Positions 26,502-38,160 of a stretch of 64,000 nt of DNA are shown here, in pieces. Every line of letters starts with the position of its first letter. Position 1 is the first letter of the stretch. Origin of the DNA: Gadus chalcogrammus. Lineage: Eukaryota > Chordata > Actinopteri > Gadiformes > Gadidae. The notes below the pieces were generated by a model that ran no database searches, was not told the origin of the DNA, and was given only the letters and a program-made list of their open reading frames with translations. The DNA lies in contig NC_079426.1 in the NCBI RefSeq assembly GCF_026213295.1, positions 13,817,591 through 13,881,590 on the forward strand, read 5' to 3'. A program made the position numbers and the translations under genes.

Positions 26502-29500
26502 GGAATGTCTCTACCTTTTAAAACCAAAGTTCTTCCAGAGGCTGCTAATGGTGGCCTGCGTCCCGGGGCAGTTGTTCTCGTTGTTGGTCAAGGGCTTCTT
26601 GCCGAGGGGCCCCTGGGAGCCTGAAGGCCTCCTCCTCAGGCCGCTTGCCCGGGCTGGGGCCACTGGGCGGAGCTTAGCTGGAGGCTCCGCCCCCTGGTTA
26701 CTGGGCCTGGAGCGAGCCAGCCCGGCAACCTGGATTGAGTGATGAGAGAGGGAGGGAAGAGAGGGAACCATGGGATGGAGGGGAAGACAGAAAAATAATA
26801 AATTGGGATCCATATTTAAATCAATTGCAGCATGACAGAGCGATGCAGTCATCGGGGGACCTCAACATCCTCTGTGGGAGGAATATGGTATGACTGGGGC
26901 AGGGTGGGGTGATGCAGCCTACCAGTGATCGAACCACCAGGGGTCTCTTGGGGTCCTTTGGAACGCGTGGGGGTCCTCGGTCTGAACCCTTTAAGCCCGC
27001 TTCCTGCAAGAGAGACAATCCCATCAGACAGCGCGACCCCACTTTTAACAATTGTTCTCTGATGCTCATATTGCTATCGTATAGGGCCCGGCCTTGAATG
27101 GAGGGCCTCCTTTTAAAGGCCAGGCGTGGAACATGGTGACCGCTTGTTAACTCACAACGTCGTCTTTGTGGCATGGCGACAAGAGGCAGGAGGCCGCCGA
27201 ACCGGTCGCGTCAGCCACTCCCTCCGCCTCACAGGAAGTGAGGTCACAGGGCGGCGACTGGGAGCAGTAGGCGCTGTCCTGGGAGGGCGGGGAGGCCGGC
27301 GGGGAGTCGTCCACTAGGTCGACCCCCTGGGGGACGGGGGACTCGGCTGCCGGGGGTCTCGAGCCCCAGGAGACACTCTCCGTTTGCCGCTGGTACCGCT
27401 GGAGCGCAGCGATGCCCGACACCACGGGGCCGGGGGCGGCTGATGGTTTGATTGAGGAGGAGGTGGAGTGGGCGGCGGCGGCGGCGGTGGTGCTGGTGGG
27501 GGGGTGCTGGGAGAGGCCCGACCAGCGGAACACCCCGAGGCGCTGGCTGGCAGGTCTCGGAGAGGTGGCGGTGATAGGGGAGCTGGAGGTCGCGGTAGGG
27601 GTGGAGGAGGTAGCAGTAGGGCTGGGGGAGGAGGTAGGGCTGGGGGTCTCTATGGAGGGTGCTTCGGGGCCGTCACTTTCCCCATCCTCTTCGGCGCGGC
27701 TAAGGGCGTTCTCTTCCCGTGCGCCCGAGGGAGACGCTGCATCATCGTTTACACCGTCTCTGGTGCTCAAAGCAGGGGCCTCGCAGGATGCGCTGAAGAA
27801 CCTGACAGAAGGGGAAGGGAGGGGTCATGTGATCAGCAGGTATCAACCACAGGGCTGAGGTGTGAAAACACACACACACAAAACGGATGCAGCGCTATTT
27901 ACAGGTTTATCGGAAATATGAATCATGTGAAAGTTTTGTTTTGGAGGAAATTATTACTGCCTGTCATGGGACACAAAACAATGACCTAAACACACCAGGC
28001 TCTGCTGCGCGTGGCCTAGCCGTCCCGTCCCCTCCCCTCCCTGGTCCCTACCTGCTGCGCGTGGCCTGGCCGTCCGCCTCCTCTCCCTGGTTCCTCCTCT
28101 GCAACAGGGTGGCGAAGCGGTTGCGAGGCCGGGGCGCCCCGCTGCTACTGCCCCCTGGTGGCCTGGGAAGGGAGGGCTTTTCCTCCTGTTCCTGCTCCTC
28201 AGAACGGGCCCTCTTCAGACCAGAGGAGCCTGTGTATAGCTGCAGCACGTCCTGGTCGGACAGGCTGGAGTCTGGGAGACGGGGAGGTGGGTGTTTAGTG
28301 ATTAGTAATGAGACGGTGTTCATAGTGGGTCATACGAGGCGAGCAGGGCATTCCTCCCGGTGTTGGGCAAAATAACCTGCTGAGCACATCACATGTACAT
28401 TATAAATATAGCTAACTCCTACCCCAGCCTGATCAGCACATCACATGGCAGTCACCTTACAATAGTCAACTCTTAACGCCTGATGAGCACAACACATGGC
28501 AGTCACATTCAACTTTTAAACACATAACACACACATGATAACATAGTCAGGTCGAGGCCAGAGCTAAGGCCCCATTTCTCCGCCAGGCAAATGGTAAACA
28601 CTCAGACAATGCACTGTTTCATCCTCAGAACGGGAGGGCCACAAACAGGAGACTCTTTGAGGCGCTCCCCCATCAGGAAGAACACGAGAAGATACACTAG
28701 GGCCTGAGAGCCAAGGTCACGCAAAGACACACAGAACCACATACGTCTCAAACGCACACACCTCACCAAGAGGAAGATACAGCATAAAACTGTATCACAC
28801 AGAGACTCTTGACCTTCTTCTGAAGCAGACCTTCCACGGAGGCGAAGCTCTGGACGAACCATCAGCGCTGATTAGGGACTTAGACATATTCGATTTCTCA
28901 CGCTTTATGACTCTGTATAACCGTTGCCACTTTACTTAATAAATCCAAGGTCCTCGTGCCGATAGACTTTATTACCTCTCCGTCTCATTTTATCTGATCC
29001 AGTAACTAGACAGACCGTTTTTCCCTTCACCGGCATTCCATTATTATCTATATTATTAAATGTGGTTATTATTAACAAACAAACATTTACTTCATGGTGG
29101 CAATGGGGCATCCTTTAAATAGAACTACCTAAATGATATGCATCCGCATCCAACACAAATCACTTTGGATAGAATCGCGCTGCTTAAATAACTTTCAGGT
29201 AGTAAACAGTAATGTTTGGTCCACATTAAAGTCGTCATGACTACAACATGCCTCCATACAGAACCAGAGTGTCTCACCGCTACGAAAGAGGCGCTACAAC
29301 AACCCAGAGGGGGCAGGCGGAGGGAGGACTCACCCTCTCTGGGTCTCTTCACCCCCGGCTGCTTGCTGGGCAGGCGCAGCCCCTGTAGCCCCACCACCCT
29401 CTCCTGCCCCCTGGTGGAAGGGGGTGTTGGTCGCTCCTCCTCCTCCTCCTCCTTCTTCACCAGGCTGGCGTTGTTGGCGGTGCATCCAGCGGAGTATCCC

Positions 29501-32500
29501 CGGCTCCAGATGCTAGCAGAAGTGCCGCCACGCCGGGGCGGAGCGACTGTGTCCTTCCAGCAACGGCTCCGAGGTTTCACCGTCTGTGTGCGGGAGGGGT
29601 TGGCAGGTACTGTTTATTACTAGTCATGTAGCAGGAGGTTGGATCTGAGGGGACAGACAGGTCAGGCTGAGGACAGTCAGAGCAAACTATCACAATTTAA
29701 GAAGCAGTAATACGAAAAAGTAATACTTCTGTGTGAAGGAACTGTAGTGAACCGGACACAAAGTTAGCGAAATAAACGTTTTTCCTTAGCGGTAGTCGGG
29801 TGTTTAAATCAACAACGTTTATGAGATGTTCACAGAAGGGATCAGTCTTCAACGACAGAGTGCAGAGTTTTCCAGGATAAATGGACTGAGAATTATTTAT
29901 TCACAGAGGTGAATACAAAAGCAGTGTGCTTGGTATGTAATCAGCAAGTTTCAGTGCTCAAAGAATATAATATTCGGCGCCACAATGAGACTCATCATGA
30001 AGAAAAATATCACCATTTGAAAGGACAACTAAGAAAAGAGGAGATAGACACATTGTTAGCTGGTCTGAAAAAAACAGCAGTCTACTTTTACTTTCAGCCG
30101 CGAGGTCAGTGATGCAGCAGTGAATGCCTGATTGCTCACGAGATAGTGCAAGTATCCAAGCCATTTTCTGATGGTGAGTTCATGAAAATATGCATGATGA
30201 AGGCTGCAGAAGTCGTGTTCCCTGAAAAGCAATCTGCCTTCGCCTACATTAGTCTGTCGAGGAAAACTGTCGCAGATAGGGTAACAGAGCTCTCAGGAGA
30301 CTTGGGCAGCCAAATGAATGGCAAAATCGAGTCATTTATTGCTTTTTCGGTTGCAATTGATGAAAGCACTGATGTAACAGATATTGCTCAACTGGCCATA
30401 TTTATTCGGGGTGTTGATGAGACTTTGACAATCACAGTGGAGTTCCTTGAGTTGGTGCCTATGAAGGACACTACAACAGCAAATGACATATTCAGCTCTC
30501 TCGTTGGAGCGCTGGACAAGGTCAGAGTGGACTGGTCTTGTGCTGTCAGCCTGGCTACAGATGGCGCACCATCAATGGTCAGGAGAAAGGCAGGCGTTGC
30601 GACAAAATTCCGAGAGAAAGAACAGTCCGCAAATGGGGGACAAGATTTTTGGGCATTTCACTGTATTTTGCGTCAGGAAGGGTTGTGTTGCAAAACACTA
30701 AAAATGGATCATGTAAAGAGTGTGATTGTGAAAACTGTAAATTTAATCAGAGCGCGAGGTCTGAATCACTGTCAGTTTGACACTTTTCTCAGAGATAATG
30801 ACATTCAGGCTGGCCTACCATACCACACTGAAGTACGGTGGTTAAGCCGAGGTGCCGTGCTCAAGCGTTTCTTTAAGCTACAAGAGGAAATTGGACAGTG
30901 AAAAGGGAAAAAGGGTAGCCCAGTGAAGAAGCTTAAATGTCCACAGTGTGTGCAGGATCTTGCCTTTATGTTGGATATTACACAGCACCTAAATAATCTT
31001 AACAGTATCTTAACTCAGTATAACGACAGCATACGCGCATTCAAGTTAAAACTGTCACTCTGGGAGACGCAGCTATCTAGCCGTGACACCGCCCATTTCC
31101 CATGTCTAACAGCTGTGCGTGCGACCGGACGTAATGCTGATATGGATCAATACAAAGACAAGATAACAGGATTGCTGCATGAGTTCGAGCAGAGGTTTCA
31201 GGTCTTCATTGAACTAGAGAAGTCATTTGCCGTTTTTTCGCTCGCCATTTAGTCAAGCCTTCTGACATGCCAGCTGACATCCAACTCGAGATAATTGACT
31301 TGCGGTGATACCAATATGATGGAGAAATTTGCGTCGGTGGGCTTGGGCACATTTGACCAATATCTCTTGCCAGGGTACCCCAAATTAACATCCCTGGCTG
31401 CAAAGGTTTTATCCATGTTTGGGACTACCTATCTTTGTGAACAGGCGTTCTCTGTAATGAACCTAAATAAAACAAAGCACCGCTCAAGGTTAACAAACAC
31501 ACACTTGAATGACATTGTGAAATGTGCTGCTACTCAGGATTTGACAACTGATATTGATGCACTCGTAACGGCTAAAAGATGCCGAGTTTCAGGAGCCAGC
31601 AGCAGCAAATAGACTGCAGTGAGAAAAAGTTAATCAGCAAGTAGGCCTGGGCTTAATTCTTGTGATGCTCTTTCAGAAATGTTTGCACTCTGATGAATAC
31701 AGATCTTTGAAAATAAGTTAACTCAGGTTTCATGTTAAAAGACAATGAATATTGTGCAGCATATCATTCTCAGCTTCAGTAGCCTACAAAACAGTATGAT
31801 CTGATGTAGCCTAATCTCATTGCTCATGCACTGCTATAACTTTTCGGTTTGTTTATATTATTTATATGTGCACATTTACATTTTCAGGGCAGTATGATAG
31901 CTTTCCTTCATAGAAAAATGAGACCTCTTGAGATGGTAAAGCAGTTCCTACAAAAGACGATCAAAAGGATCATTAATAATGACATGAGGAAAATGTAAAA
32001 AAAAAATTGTTTCTTATGTTTGTTTAGTGTGGTGAGTTGGTTCAGGTGTTCAGATGTAAAAATGTATTCACTCAACTCTATAAAAATAAACCAGTTGTTA
32101 ATGAATGTGAAATGCATTTTATTTCAATTCCATTGGCCTATCGATGAATAAATGTATCGTGCTAATATAGATCCTTGTGATCCGTGATTGTGTAGGCTAC
32201 AAATGTAGGCTGAATGATAAAGCATAGTACTGAAAAACAAAGCTAAAGATTTGGAGTCGACATAGGTTATTTTGCCATTATTTTACAGGTCCGGCCCAAT
32301 TGAGATCAGATGGGCTGTATGTGGCCCCTGAATCAAAATGAGTTTGACACCCCTGGTTTAGTTGATTGCGTAATTATAGCTCATCTTTAATGCTCAGAAG
32401 GATGGGTTCTGGGTACCCTACCGGCAGAGTGACTTTGTCCGGGTTGAAGTTGTCAATCTTCTCCATGGTGTGGATGTCCAGGTTCCCCAGTGCCATCTGG

Positions 32501-34714
32501 TACCCTTTCTCGTCCCCTTTGTTCCTGGGTTCACAATGTCAAGTGCAACGCTACCCCAAAAATTAATTTATTAATATTAGGCATTAATTCATTTGCCTCA
32601 CAACTCTCAGATTCACATTCTGTGTTATTGAGTCGCTGCCGTTACAGCACCACCTACAGGTGGTCCATGTCACTGCACACTTCAGGAACGCACCATCGTA
32701 TTTCGTAACAATTTGGATCTAGATATTCTGTTCTTTTCAATGCAATGTATTGGTATGTTTTTATTTCCACACCTCTTATTTTAATTACCCTATAGTGAAT
32801 TAACATACTTTATATTATAGTGTAGAGAATGTTGTGTGAGTGACCGCCTTTCATGACACTGTTACTTTGCATAATAGGGCAGACAGTCAGACAGAAGGAT
32901 ACAGGCCAGCGTAGCTGAGGGTGCTGGGGTCCAGGTGCTCTGGGTAGGGGTTGAGAGGCACCACCTTGCGTTGGAGCGGGTCGAACACCAGCTGGTAGAG
33001 GAAGGTGTTGTCAGCCTTGGTGAAGCCCTGCAGGTACTCCTCGGGTACGGCCACGCTCATCTTCAGGTACTGGCCCATCTTCCGGATCACCTGGGGGAAC
33101 AGAACCGGGTTCATGCCCTGGATCCTATATAGCAGCGGTCCCCAACCCCCGGTCCGCGGACCGGTACCGTTCCGTGGGTCATTTGGTACCGGTCCGCAGA
33201 GAAAGATTATTATTATTATTATTTTTATTTTTTTATTCACTTCGCAATACTGTCACTCTTTTACATGCCATAAGTCTATATGCAGTTGTTAGATTGCATA
33301 TAACATGTTTGCATTTTTGGCAACCTCTGCGCAACATAACCCAACCACCCCCCCCTAACTAACCCTAACTTTGTTCAATGAGTAGGTTTAAGTAATCCTT
33401 TCTTTCCATTATTTTAGAGCATGTATCATGTTTCCCCATCAGCTTTTTTAATGGCCATCTGCAGTGGAATTGGAATGATTTTAATGGAGAAAATTGGCTT
33501 TATTCGGGAATCTGATCCAGCAGGGAATGTCATCATATTTTGGAGGCAGAGCTTCTGCATTCAGTTACTCTCCAGACCTCTTTATGGTTCAGTAATAAGC
33601 ACTTGTTCAATCAATATGCATGTAGTTGATTTATAGTAAATAGCTAAGAGTATTTAGCGCTCATGAAAAAGTCGGTTTTTGAATGGTAAAGCCTATTATA
33701 GTTGCAGTGTATGAACTCCGCGAGCCAGCTGCAAACTAAAGAGGATGTTGTCACGGCCAAAGAGCACTGTTTTCACACCGATTGGTTGCATGTTGCACAG
33801 CTGTGACCAAATGCGTGCATTAACTTTCAACAGCCTTTATTAACAGCACATAAGGCACACATTGTATTCCGCTTTAGCATGTGATTAGTATATGGTTAAT
33901 CAATAGTAACAGTAATTGACAATACATTGTTAACATTATATTGATGGTTATAAGTAGGGCCCGACCGATTCATCGGCCTGCCGATTTAATCGGCCGATTA
34001 TAGCCTTTTTTGAAAATAATCGGCATCGGCCAAAAAGACGCCGATTACAATCGATTTATTTTTATTTTATTATTTTTTTTAAATGTTATTGCGCTTAGTA
34101 TCCTGCAGATTGCGCTCCTACTCGCCTTGCTAACTAACAACTTTAGCTGGAGTAAAAAAGAGGAGATTGAATTTTACCGTACAACATGAAAGCACGCTCG
34201 CTCAGGCAGCTGCGCGCTCACCTCACCAATGTACACAAGACGCGTTGTTTGAGCATGTTGTGCCTGTTTTTCTTTAGGTCCCAGGCCATGTTAATTTGTT
34301 ATACTGTAGACTCTAACGGTGAGACCATACTGCTCAGCACGCACGTGTTAGTCACTGCTCACGAGCGCAGCACATTGGGAGTTAGTTATTTGTTTACATT
34401 TTACATTACTCATTTTTGACTGTAAATGTATTCTAAAACACTCAAAGGTTCTGCATTCAATTCACATATTCGTCAAAAGTGTTTAAAGTATATTTAAGGT
34501 ATCAAAAACTACGTTTTATATGCTTCTTTTTTTTTTTTTTTTAATTTTTTCTCTGAAAATAATCGGCATCGGCACTCAAAAATCAATATCGGTCGGGCCC
34601 TAGTTATAAGTATATAGTTACTAGTATAAAGTCCAACACACGCATCGTGAACACACATATCAACCTCTTTATTTAACTATATTGATGTGCACATGGCAAA
34701 TCAATACAGTAACC

Positions 34715-34763
<49 letters not shown>

Positions 34764-37428
34764 CACGCTGGAAAAACATCCTAGTTCTCACCGCGAGTAT
34801 GTCAGGGTTGTTGGCCATCTTGAGCAGCTTGCAGGCCTTTCCCAGGCCGATGCCGTAGAGCGAGGCCAGGTAGTCACAGCCAGACAGGATGCACATGTAG
34901 CGGAACTTCTCCTCCGTGAACACGCCCCCCAGGGAGCGACAGCGACCCAAGTGGGCCTGGTCAATCTCCAGCCCGTTGCCCTCCTTGTCCATCTTCAACA
35001 AAACCTGATAAGCACAGTTACAGGCTCTTTAGTTAGAAATCGTCAACAGAACCTGAAGAAGTTACATGCTCTTCGACATGGTGAATAGAAACACAGAGTA
35101 ACATGCTCTTGACTGGACATGGCGAATAGAAACACAGAGTAACATACACTTTGGTTGGACATGGTGAATAGAAAAACACAGTAACATGCTCTTTAGTTGG
35201 AAATTGTGAGCAGAAAGACATCTCTTGGCTTTCATTCCTTGTTTCAGTTCAATGAAAACCAATCAACCAAAAGTGTGCAAATGAATAGGAAGGGGAAGTC
35301 AGAAGCTTTTATGGAAAGCAATTCAGGGGAATGTATTTTTACCCCATCATTTCCCACACTATACCACACCGCCAATAGGAAATAGTTTTACTTTTATAAA
35401 GTAATGAAGGACAACATAAACTTTAAACTTATCATCTAAACCACTCAACATCCTGGTATTATGAGTCTAACCGGGGAGATCCTGAACATGACAACCATGC
35501 TAACGTGGTCCCTAGAGAGGAGGAGAAAGGGGGAAAGGGGAGGTTGAAGGGAGGGGTGAGGAAGGAGGGCAGTGTTTCTCCCTAAAGGCATCCAACAGTA
35601 GCGCAGCACAACAACTGGATTACTAACTCCACAAATACTCATATGTTGGATGCCCAAAACAGGATTTATTTAATTAAAAAACGCATATCATAAGTGCTAC
35701 AATGGTTGGTGCCTAATGCACCAACCTTGATAGTAATATTGTGATTTGAGAAATATTGTCAAATTATTGTTTTACTATAGAAGCATAACAAATGTATGAT
35801 AGAGAGAAAGAAACACAAGTGGCTTATTAATAGTAGGAAGCCTACAAATTAGAAGATGCCAAAGCAAAGCAACAGTATTATGAAACCCAGAGGGTGGGGT
35901 GGCTACAAATTGCGGAAAACAACGCAATTTGATATTTTGTGAAGTTGTCGTCATTGTTGGAATAAATGCACCCGAGGACGACTTGAATCACTGATCACAG
36001 ACTCTCTTTACCCTCGCACAGCAGCACCATGCACATCAACCTAGTGCAACTAACATTCACCTCAGCATGAGTCGATGCCCAAACTCGGTGAAAGACTGGC
36101 GGGGGAGAGGGAGGTCGGAGAGAGGGAGGGAGCGACAGGGAGAGTGGAGAGGAGATGAGAGCTATGACAGGGGATTGAAGCAGACCTTTTTGCAACCGAA
36201 GGCCAGCAGGTCAGAGTCCTCTGTGATGATGGCCTGGGCCAGGCCCACCTTGCTGAGGAAGGCCAGCTGGGCGTCCGCCTCGTAGGGAGCCACCACACAG
36301 TCCACCCCCCTAGCCCTGGCAGCCTAGGGGATACAAAGACAACAAGAGACATTAAGCCTGGATGTCATAATGTTACAGAGCATAATACGGTCAATAATGT
36401 TTACCGCACATGTCCATAATGTTGACATTTGCATTCGTTCTGATCATTGGTACAACAGTTACATGGTGGCCTTGTGCTGACCTTGATGACATCATGGGCC
36501 ATGGAGGGCGTAACATTGACAGACTTTGTGAAGCAGTCCCTTGCTTCGGAGAGCTTCCCCTCACGTAGCAGCTGCTTTCCCTTCTGGAGGTTAGCTTGTC
36601 TGCGCCTGGACAAACAACAATAGAATCACTGTCTAACCCCGACCTGTCTCTTTATTCACTGTCTAACACCAGCTTGTCACTATTCACAGTCCAACCCATT
36701 TCGGTATACACCGTCTAAAGTCTACCTGCTTCTTAATGACTCATCTCTGTATTCACTATCCAACCCCTACAAGTCTCTGTAATCTCTGTCTAACCCCTAA
36801 CTGCTCATAATGACCATAACCTGCATTTCAGTATCCAAACAGAAACCAGTCTTAAATAGGCATCATTATTGTAAATTAAAGACAAAGCAATACTTATTTT
36901 TTTTGTTTTTTCCATTTTAAGTCTATTGAATTTCTGATGATTCCCACATAAAAAGACGATTAGTTAAAGAACTTACTCTCTACGAGACTTCTCCACCTCT
37001 CTCTTTGACGGTAGGTTGCATCCGTCGAACACCAGAATTGGTCTCACGCCAAATGACAGGAGCATGTCCACAAATTTCATACAGTATGTGACGTACCTGG
37101 GGATGTGAAAATATCACTCCATTGATGAATAATCAAAGGCAGATAGGAATCCAAAGGAAACCCCTGAATTATAATAACAGGTGAACATACCTTAAGTAAT
37201 AAAAAAAAAGGTAAACATACTGATCTGTTGGTTCTCCTTTGGCCAGCTTTTCAGCACAGGAGAAAGCCCCTTTGTGCAGCCAGCAGTAGGTGTCCACGGC
37301 CACCGTCTGCCCTCTGTACTTCTTCACATGGACGGGCTCCGAAGCATCTTTGAGGAACTGGAGTAGACCCTGGATTCCCATATCGACGGCTGGGTCTCTA
37401 ACTCTGGTCTGGAAGTTAGTTTGGATCT
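23279..37428 (-). CDS. exo1: Exonuclease 1 (EXO1), complete
   Basis: 5'-3' exonuclease and flap endonuclease of the XPG/FEN1 family, acting in the nucleus in mismatch repair and double-strand-break resection. Minus-strand exons: 37428-37221 (ATG at 37381), 37096-36977, 36605-36482, 36323-36186, 35004-34792, 33090-32903, 32524-32422, 29583-29334, 28271-28052, 27801-27156, 27003-26923, 26729-26515 and 23363-23279. All phases agree and the product is 847 residues (human 846). XPG-N and XPG-I domains plus the helix-two-turn-helix region fill residues 1 to about 350. The metal-binding residues D30, D78, E89, E150, D152, D171, D173 and D225 fall at the human numbers. The C-terminal half is Ser/Thr/Pro-rich and disordered apart from conserved patches ([20 protein letters not shown]) linked in human EXO1 to MSH2/MLH1 binding. 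An alternative 820-residue form ends at 26511. Confidence 0.95.
23644..23696. repeat. Perfect 22-bp inverted repeat (hairpin)
   Basis: The arms 23644-23665 and 23675-23696 are exact reverse complements (core CACCACAGTAAGTTTATTTC) around a 9-base loop. The 3' half of the left arm and loop repeat 'ttactgtg'. It lies in the last exo1 intron, about 280 bases upstream of the distal exon. Confidence 0.9.
23769..25810. mobile_element. hAT-like non-autonomous element, about 2 kb
   Basis: The left end 'gcaactaacgattattttaa' and right end 'gattcgttgttgcagcccta' are inverted termini of a common vertebrate hAT type whose canonical end reads TAGGGCTGCAAC. The left tip is mutated (TATCCATGCAAC). The interior carries a perfect 95-bp inverted repeat and no transposase. 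It sits in the exo1 intron between the two alternative terminal exons. Confidence 0.65.
24713..25696. repeat. Perfect 95-bp inverted repeat inside the hAT-like element
   Basis: 24713-24807 and 25602-25696 appear identical in reverse complement. Both read from 'cgcgactttccgtctcg' to 'gatcttgaatt'. Part of the left arm (GAAACGGTCGATGCCATTTC) is repeated directly at 24820-24867. Full identity suggests youth or copy correction. Confidence 0.85.
26467..26498. repeat. (GT)n microsatellite beside the exo1 alternative donor
   Basis: About 30 bases of GT on plus, hence CA on the exo1 transcript, beginning 16 bases downstream of the 26515/26514 donor. See the finding on splice choice. Confidence 0.9.
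26511..26729 (-). CDS. exo1: exo1 alternative terminal exon (short isoform stop)
   Basis: Encodes [12 protein letters not shown] through [11 protein letters not shown]. If the AG|GTAGAG donor (26515/26514) is not used, the frame reads Arg then TAG at 26513-26511, so the donor itself supplies the stop. Human EXO1 is known in a short form ending shortly after FGFKK and a long form that continues; the arrangement here is the same. A (GT)n run (CA on the transcript) starts 13 bases beyond the TAG. Confidence 0.85.
   Translation of the reverse strand, partial: VAGLARSRPSNQGAEPPAKLRPVAPARASGLRRRPSGSQGPLGKKPLTNNENNCPGTQATISSLWKNFGFKR
27156..27801 (-). CDS. exo1: exo1 large exon of the disordered C-terminal region
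   Basis: 646 bases encoding the TRSRFF-like junction and a long Ser/Thr/Pro/Ala-rich linker with [11 protein letters not shown] tracts, then [11 protein letters not shown] (human 'TLGTLRSCFSWSGGL') and a Ser-Gln-rich end. SQ/SP-rich sequence fits the phosphorylation-controlled region known in human EXO1. GC-rich composition creates long antisense open frames that are not genes. Confidence 0.88.
29830..32355 (+). pseudogene. Decayed hAT-superfamily transposase gene (GTF2IRD2/ZBED-like), antisense in exo1
   Basis: Open segments at about 29840-30112, 30146-30901, 30923-31252 and 31295-31612 align in order with one hAT transposase. They show a zinc finger ([20 protein letters not shown]), the catalytic-core '[20 protein letters not shown]' and '[11 protein letters not shown]', and a C-terminal hAT dimerisation region ([20 protein letters not shown]). 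They are separated by frameshifts near 30110 and 30128, a stop at 30899-30901 and a frameshift or stop near 31252, so the enzyme cannot be made. The right end GAGTTTGACACCCCTG (32340-32355) is a typical hAT terminus; I could not find the matching left end. It lies in the exo1 intron between exons 32422 and 29583, on the opposite strand. Confidence 0.85.
33134..33240. mobile_element. Solo end of a hAT-like element
   Basis: CAGCGGTCCCCAACCCCCGG followed by a GGTACCG/CGGTACC-rich palindromic stretch is the terminus of a widespread vertebrate hAT family. No matching opposite end is seen. It begins about 40 bases before the exo1 exon at 33090 on the transcript. Confidence 0.6.
33955..34602. mobile_element. 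Non-autonomous hAT element with perfect 8-bp target duplication
   Basis: Inverted termini TAGGGCCCGACCGAT and ATCGGTCGGGCCCTA bound 648 bases, flanked by exact copies of GTTATAAG (33947-33954 and 34603-34610). Subterminal 'ataatcggcatcggc' occurs at both ends in inverted or direct form. No transposase is encoded. It lies in an exo1 intron. Confidence 0.9.
34717..34761. repeat. (CA)n microsatellite near an exo1 donor
   Basis: About 45 bases of CA on plus, so UG on the exo1 transcript, starting 31 bases downstream of the donor of exon 35004-34792. Confidence 0.92.
34792..35004 (-). CDS. exo1: exo1 exon with last catalytic Asp and H2TH motif
   Basis: 71 codons, phase 0 to phase 0. It encodes [12 protein letters not shown] (the Asp is D225) and the helix-two-turn-helix segment [12 protein letters not shown], which binds a potassium ion and the duplex backbone in EXO1/FEN1 structures. 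A (CA)n run (plus strand) lies 31-75 bases beyond the donor, so the pre-mRNA carries (UG)n there. Confidence 0.93.
35012..35220. repeat. About 40-bp minisatellite in an exo1 intron
   Basis: Head-to-tail units carry 'acatgctcttgactgg' and 'catggtgaatagaaacac', four to five copies with some divergence. The array starts within 10 bases of the acceptor side of exon 35004. Confidence 0.8.
37221..37428 (-). CDS. exo1: exo1 first coding exon
   Basis: The ATG at 37381-37379 begins [10 protein letters not shown], the invariant EXO1 N-terminus that packs at the active site, and D30 lies in QTVAVD. Bases 37428-37382 are 5' UTR after a CTCTCCCCTCAG acceptor, so there is at least one upstream non-coding exon. 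The donor is CA|GTATGT at 37221/37220, which restores QYVTYCMKF on joining 37096. A donor four bases later (GTTTAC) would break the frame. Confidence 0.93.
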
Positions 37429-38133
37429 CTGAGGGGAGAGGGATAGTCAACATTACGCAGGGAAAATAAAGCACATACACATGAAAACACCTCACTGCTT
37501 TCAATGGGATCCCTTGCTGACACAGTAACGCAGTAACGGGTCTTATTGCGACTTCAGTGGGTTGCTTGAGTATATAAACGGGTTTTAACCACTTTAGTGG
37601 ACCTTCTGCCACATCTTTAGATTAGACTTGGACACGATTATTTGCGTTTCTTGTCTGGTAACTTTTACTGGTATGTTGTCTATCTCACAAGTCTGTTTAC
37701 CATGCTATCGAACAGAAGTGCAAATTCTTGGTCATTTTAATGGCATTCATGTTATGCTAGTTTGACCCACCGTCACTAGCTTTCAGAAAAGACGAGAACC
37801 GTCAACGTTTAAAAAGCATCGACGACGGACGACCAACAGCTTTTAAACTCGCAAAAGAAAACAACTACACCCAACAGCACGATTGCCCATGAACGAAGTG
37901 GATGCGAAAAAGTTATTGGTCAGAACAGTTGAGTAAGTCGATGAATTCACTTAAACGGCTATTCTGTTGTATTTGTCAAGTATCATTGCAATGTGACTGA
38001 TGGAAAACGCCCGACACAGTTCCAACTGCTTGCAGTTATTTGCAGCTTGTTCGTGTCAGATATAACGAAACAATGCAGTCTCTACATAAATAAAGCATTG
38101 CTACAGATTTAGTCTATGTAAAACGACACTTAC

Positions 38134-38160
38134 CTGTGTTTTAATGTTATATTTGCTGCA
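38134..38160 (-). other. Candidate exo1 non-coding first exon donor
   Basis: On the minus strand ACACAG|GTAAGTG (exon end 38134) is a strong donor. It lies about 700 bases upstream of the exo1 coding exon, which itself begins with an acceptor. The exon's 5' end cannot be placed from sequence. Confidence 0.45.

Noticed and set aside
27412..27989. Plus-strand Gly-rich open frames at 27.4-28.0 kb
   Set aside because: Antisense shadows of GC-rich exo1 exons; no family features.
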